Translations under genes and position numbers: made by a program | Shown: one piece after another, positions 34,725-37,950 of the stretch | Layout: every line of letters begins with the position of its first letter | How positions within the stretch are numbered: position 1 is the stretch's first letter | Notes under the pieces: generated by a model | Told to the model about the DNA's origin: nothing | Databases searched by the model: none | Seen by the model: the letters and a program-made list of their open reading frames with translations, nothing else | DNA from: an uncultured Pelagibacteraceae bacterium | GTDB lineage: Bacteria; Pseudomonadota; Alphaproteobacteria; Pelagibacterales; Pelagibacteraceae | NCBI GenBank assembly: GCA_902564245.1 | Contig: CACFAF010000009.1 | Span: 1-37,950, forward strand | Direction of reading: 5' to 3' | DNA length: 37,950 nt

Positions 34725-35790
34725 TAAAAATACTTTTTAGTTTTTGATTTATCTTATTCCACGAATTTTGATAACTAAATTTTTTCATATTCTTTTTTTT
34801 TAACAAATAATCTTCTTTATTTTGAATAATATCTGTAAGATTAATTGTTAAAATTTCCTTATTAATTTTATGTTCGTTAACTATCCAGCAGCAATTTTTA
34901 TCTTTATAAAATAGAGCATTTGCCATTTGATGATTATCTTTAGCTGAAGGAAGTGGCACTGCTAAATACGGTATATTCAAAAATGTTAACTCAGATAAAG
35001 TCGATGCTCCAGCTCTAGTAATGCATAAATTACTATTTTGAATAAATTCAAGAATGTCATCTTTAAAATCAAATAATTGATTTTCAATATTATTTTTATC
35101 ATAAAAGGACTTAAGATTATTAAAATTAGATCTATTAGTTTGATGAAAAATTTTAATTGAATATTTTTTACTCAAATTAATTATCGTATCTTTAAGAGTA
35201 TTATCAAATAATTCTGCACCTTGACTTCCGCCAATAATTAAAAAATTAATCTTATTTTCTATTGTTAAATTTTCATTTTGCTTTATCGAATAAAACTCCT
35301 TTCTTAACAGTGGATCAATTAAGATTATTTTATTTTTTAACTCAATTGGAAAATTTTTTATATCATAAGAATAACAAAAAATTTTTTCACTCATCTTTAA
35401 AAAAAAACGATTAGCTCTTCCCAGAACCATATTAGGTTCAAAAAGATAAATTTTAACTTTTAAAATTTTTGCTGCTATACATAATGGTAAAGACATATAA
35501 CCACCTGTTGAGATCAAAATATCTATATTCTTTTTTTTTAAAAAAAGAATACTTTTTAAAGTTAAAAAAAATATTAAAATAAAATTTAAAGGTAATATAA
35601 ATAAATTTTTTGATATTTTGGGAGTATTAAAAATTTTTACTTTATATTTTTCTGTTTTAAGAAATCTAACCCCTCTTTTATCAGTAGTTAAAAAAACATC
35701 AAAATCATTTTTTAAATGTTCATAAATTATTGTTGAAGGTATAATGTGCCCCCCAGAACCACCGCTGCTAATTAGAATATTTTTTTTCAT
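34714..35790 (-). CDS. murG: lipid II synthase (N-acetylglucosaminyltransferase)
   Basis: MurG transfers GlcNAc from UDP-GlcNAc to lipid I at the inner face of the membrane. The 358-aa sequence has the N-terminal Gly loop ISSGGSGGHIIPS (about 7-19), ISTGGYMSLPLCIAA, FEPNMVLGRANRF, IIGGSQGAELFDNTL (second Gly-rich loop) and CITRAGASTLSELTFLNIPYLAVPLPSAKDNHQ, the donor-binding block. Complete. Its ATG directly follows the ftsW stop. Confidence 0.95.
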   Translation of the reverse strand: MKKNILISSGGSGGHIIPSTIIYEHLKNDFDVFLTTDKRGVRFLKTEKYKVKIFNTPKISKNLFILPLNFILIFFLTLKSILFLKKKNIDILISTGGYMSLPLCIAAKILKVKIYLFEPNMVLGRANRFFLKMSEKIFCYSYDIKNFPIELKNKIILIDPLLRKEFYSIKQNENLTIENKINFLIIGGSQGAELFDNTLKDTIINLSKKYSIKIFHQTNRSNFNNLKSFYDKNNIENQLFDFKDDILEFIQNSNLCITRAGASTLSELTFLNIPYLAVPLPSAKDNHQMANALFYKDKNCCWIVNEHKINKEILTINLTDIIQNKEDYLLKKKNMKKFSYQNSWNKINQKLKSIFNEN

Positions 35791-36915
35791 TTAACTTGAA
35801 ACTCTTCTTCTTGTAAGATTTAATATAATACCTGATAGTATTGCTGTTCCTACTATAGAAGAGCCTCCATAACTTAAAAAGGGCAATGTCATTCCAGTAG
35901 TTGGGAATAACCTTATATTAACTCCAATGTGTATTAAAGCCTGAAAAAGTATTAAACATATTGAGCCAACTAAAATTAATTTTATTTGATCATTTTTTTC
36001 AAAATATAATCTCTTAAAAACTTGATAAATAAAAAATAAAAAAATTATCATTAGTACAATTATTATAATTGCTCCAAATTCTTCTGAAATAACTGAAACA
36101 ATGTAATCTGTATGAGCCTCTGGGACTCTATTTTTAAGCACACCCTCTCCAATTCCTTTTCCAAAAAAACCACCATTTATAATTGCTTCTGAAGCTTTTT
36201 CAGATTGATAATTATTACCTGAAGAGGGATCAAAAAAAGATTTTAGCCTTATTAAAATATAGCTAAATTTATCAATAAAGAAAATTAGATATAATAAAAG
36301 TCCAAATATTAATCCAAAAAATAAAAAAAAGACAAATAAGTTCACTCCAGAAATAAATATTAAACTCAACCAAGTTAAAAAAACTAAAAAAGTTTGCCCG
36401 ATGTCTGGCTGTGTAATTAAAAGAAAAATTATTGGCATTATAACTATAAAACTTAAAAAGTATTTATAATAAATATTATTTTTTTTTTCTGAACTTAGTA
36501 TGAAGGCAATAATCATAATTATAAATGGTTTTAAAAGTTCAATAGGTTGAAATCTTGGTAAGAAAAAAAAATCTAACCATCTTTTTGATCCTTTAACTTC
36601 TATACCTATAATTGGCACAAGAGTTAAAAAAACTAAGCAAACGATAAATAAAATTAATGAAATCTTGAATAAATTATCTAGTTTAATTGATGAAAAAAAA
36701 ACTATGAAAAAAAAACCTATTCCAATGTAGAACAGATGCTTAAAAAAAAAATAATAACTATTCGTATTTAGTTTGTCTGAAGCAATTAGAGATGTTGAAA
36801 CTAAAGAAAAAAATAATCCAAGAGAAAACAATAAAATTATCAAAAAAAGAATTGGTTTATTTATATTTTTCCACCATCCATTATAAAATTTAAATATAAT
36901 ATTAGTATTTTCCAT
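35791..36915 (-). CDS. ftsW: SEDS-family peptidoglycan polymerase FtsW
   Basis: FtsW polymerises lipid II at the septum together with a class B PBP. The 374-aa protein is almost entirely membrane helices (about ten). Signature pieces: SKRWLDFFFLPRFQPIELLKP (split around Arg/Gln; about 110-130), a TQPDIGQTFLVFLTWLSLIF helix, GGFFGKGIGEGVLKNRVPEAHTDYIVSVISEEFG, and the C-terminal MTLPFLSYGGSS (about 338-350) ending with a short basic tail. Complete. Stop/start contact with murD (TAATG) and murG (adjacent). Confidence 0.95.
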   Translation of the reverse strand: MENTNIIFKFYNGWWKNINKPILFLIILLFSLGLFFSLVSTSLIASDKLNTNSYYFFFKHLFYIGIGFFFIVFFSSIKLDNLFKISLILFIVCLVFLTLVPIIGIEVKGSKRWLDFFFLPRFQPIELLKPFIIMIIAFILSSEKKNNIYYKYFLSFIVIMPIIFLLITQPDIGQTFLVFLTWLSLIFISGVNLFVFFLFFGLIFGLLLYLIFFIDKFSYILIRLKSFFDPSSGNNYQSEKASEAIINGGFFGKGIGEGVLKNRVPEAHTDYIVSVISEEFGAIIIIVLMIIFLFFIYQVFKRLYFEKNDQIKLILVGSICLILFQALIHIGVNIRLFPTTGMTLPFLSYGGSSIVGTAILSGIILNLTRRRVSS

Positions 36916-37950
36916 TAAATATATTTTTTAAAATTCATTTTCTTAATTAAATTGTTAAATTTTTCACCTCTATCTTCAAAATTTTTGAAACTATCAAATG
37001 AAGCTGCAGCTGGGCTGAATAATATTGTTCTATGTTGTTTTATGGCTTTTTCCAATTTTAAATCCAAAAATATTTTTTTCAAAACTTGATATAAATTATC
37101 AAATTTTTCATAAATAATTTTATTTTTTAAATTTTTAACAAAAAACATTTTATTTTTTCCAAAAATATAAGCCTTATAATTCAAACATTCTTTTTTAGAT
37201 AACGAAAATTTATCACCTTTTTTTGGTATCCCTCCTAAAATCCAAAAAACTTTATTTAAAGATTTAAGAATATTAATAGATGATGAAAAGCTTGTAGCTT
37301 TTGAATCATTAATTAAAGTAATTTTTTTTGATTTAAAAATAATCTCTTGTCTGAACTTAAGTCCTTTAAAATTATTAATTATTTTTATTATATCATTTTT
37401 TTTAATACCTAATTTTTTTGTTATAGCAAAAACAAATGATAAATTTTGCATATTTCCCTTGGTTAAAAAATATGAATTTTTGATCTTTTTTAAATCTTTT
37501 TTTATTGATTTTACGTTCACTTTTATAACTTTTGATATAATTTTTTTTTTATAAATCTCTTTTTTAATATATTTATTACTTGTATCTAAAAAAGAATAAT
37601 CTTTTTTACTTTGATTATTTACTAATTTTAATTTTGCTTTTACATATTTTAAAAAGGTACCATGTCTCTCTATATGATCTGGGGTAATATTTAATATTGC
37701 TGAATAATTAGCTTTAAAATTTTTACTGTATTCCAACTGATAGGACGAAGCTTCTATTATAAAGATTGTTTTTTTTGTAATTTTTTTTTCTGATAGAATT
37801 GGATTTCCAATATTTCCCACTAATCTTACGTCTTTTTTTTTATATTTTAAGATATCAAATATAATTTTAACAGTTGTCGATTTACCATTTGTTCCAGTAA
37901 TAGTAACATTTTTATTATTTGAGAAAAAAAAATAGAAAACATCTAAATCA
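36915..37950 (-). CDS. murD: UDP-N-acetylmuramoylalanine--D-glutamate ligase, 5' end cut by window
   Basis: MurD adds D-Glu to UDP-MurNAc-L-Ala. The frame stays open through the window end at 37950, so the gene begins outside; a GTG at 37820 is an internal valine, not the start. The ATP loop NVTITGTNGKSTTVKIIF lies at about 37902-37850, followed by RLVGNIGNPIL, the substrate block IEASSYQLEYSKNF, LNITPDHIERHGTF, LINDSKATSFSSSINIL, WILGGIPKKGDKFS and LFSPAAASFDSFKNFEDRGEKF at the C-terminus. About 345 residues are visible, nearly the whole catalytic part. The stop overlaps the ftsW ATG by one base. Confidence 0.95.
   Translation of the reverse strand, partial: DLDVFYFFFSNNKNVTITGTNGKSTTVKIIFDILKYKKKDVRLVGNIGNPILSEKKITKKTIFIIEASSYQLEYSKNFKANYSAILNITPDHIERHGTFLKYVKAKLKLVNNQSKKDYSFLDTSNKYIKKEIYKKKIISKVIKVNVKSIKKDLKKIKNSYFLTKGNMQNLSFVFAITKKLGIKKNDIIKIINNFKGLKFRQEIIFKSKKITLINDSKATSFSSSINILKSLNKVFWILGGIPKKGDKFSLSKKECLNYKAYIFGKNKMFFVKNLKNKIIYEKFDNLYQVLKKIFLDLKLEKAIKQHRTILFSPAAASFDSFKNFEDRGEKFNNLIKKMNFKKYI

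Noticed and set aside
37818..37820. GTG as the start of murD
   Set aside because: The frame continues upstream through the ATP-binding loop GTNGKSTT, which MurD needs, to the window edge.

Overview
The window looks like a piece of a SAR11 (Pelagibacterales, Alphaproteobacteria) chromosome. The reasons are very A+T-rich DNA, Lys/Asn/Ile-rich proteins, minimal intergenic space with many 1-20 nt overlaps, a circularly permuted alphaproteobacterial tmRNA gene, a DUF1013 (TrcR-type) gene and a compact alphaproteobacterial mur/fts/lpxC/bamD cluster. The organism call is inference from these traits; no database search was made.

Layout. 1-2724 (+): end of a thiE-like gene, efp, an inositol-monophosphatase-family gene, rpmE, a DUF1013 regulator, rpsU (probably starting at ATT behind a strong Shine-Dalgarno) and initiator tRNA-fMet. 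2731-4815 (-): a TPR-methyltransferase fusion. 4933-6761 (+): nadA-nadC, making NAD from quinolinate. 6773-11249 (-): hflK-hflC-DUF2065-degP/Q-miaA, a membrane and periplasm quality-control operon with a tRNA-modification gene at its end. 11301-12125 (+): Mrp-type P-loop ATPase. 12106-13053 (-): thyX. 13096 to about 13353 (+): two-piece permuted ssrA (tmRNA) with a readable tag, ANESYAIAA.

13326-15799 is the accessory part. The 3' end of ssrA is repeated exactly (29 nt) at 15105-15133 and partly (21 nt) at 15779-15799. This is the expected footprint of tandem site-specific insertions at ssrA. The first segment carries two exported-protein genes: a secreted Ser/Gly/Ala-rich protein, and a beta-barrel resembling inverse-autotransporter (intimin/invasin) barrels but with no passenger. 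The second segment is only about 0.66 kb and holds one four-helix membrane protein gene, bracketed by clusters of ACTATGTACC repeats (11- and 12-bp periods) that look like integrase arm sites. No integrase is present. Next to it, 15807-19095 carries a possible polysaccharide-lyase-like secreted protein, a GNAT acetyltransferase, a 68-aa helical protein and pseudaminic acid synthase (pseI), then a MazG-like pyrophosphohydrolase. Together this is a cell-surface/variable zone.

19164-25823: fumC (+), an AsmA-like protein (-), a UvrD/PcrA helicase (+) and an Xaa-Pro aminopeptidase (+). 25806-37950 (-): murD (cut by the window end), ftsW, murG, murC, murB, ddl, ftsQ, ftsA, lpxC, bamD, ligA. Transcription runs from high to low coordinates. 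Two points stand out here: ftsQ is split by a -1 frameshift exactly at an A7 slippery heptamer, and ftsZ is absent from its usual place between ftsA and lpxC.
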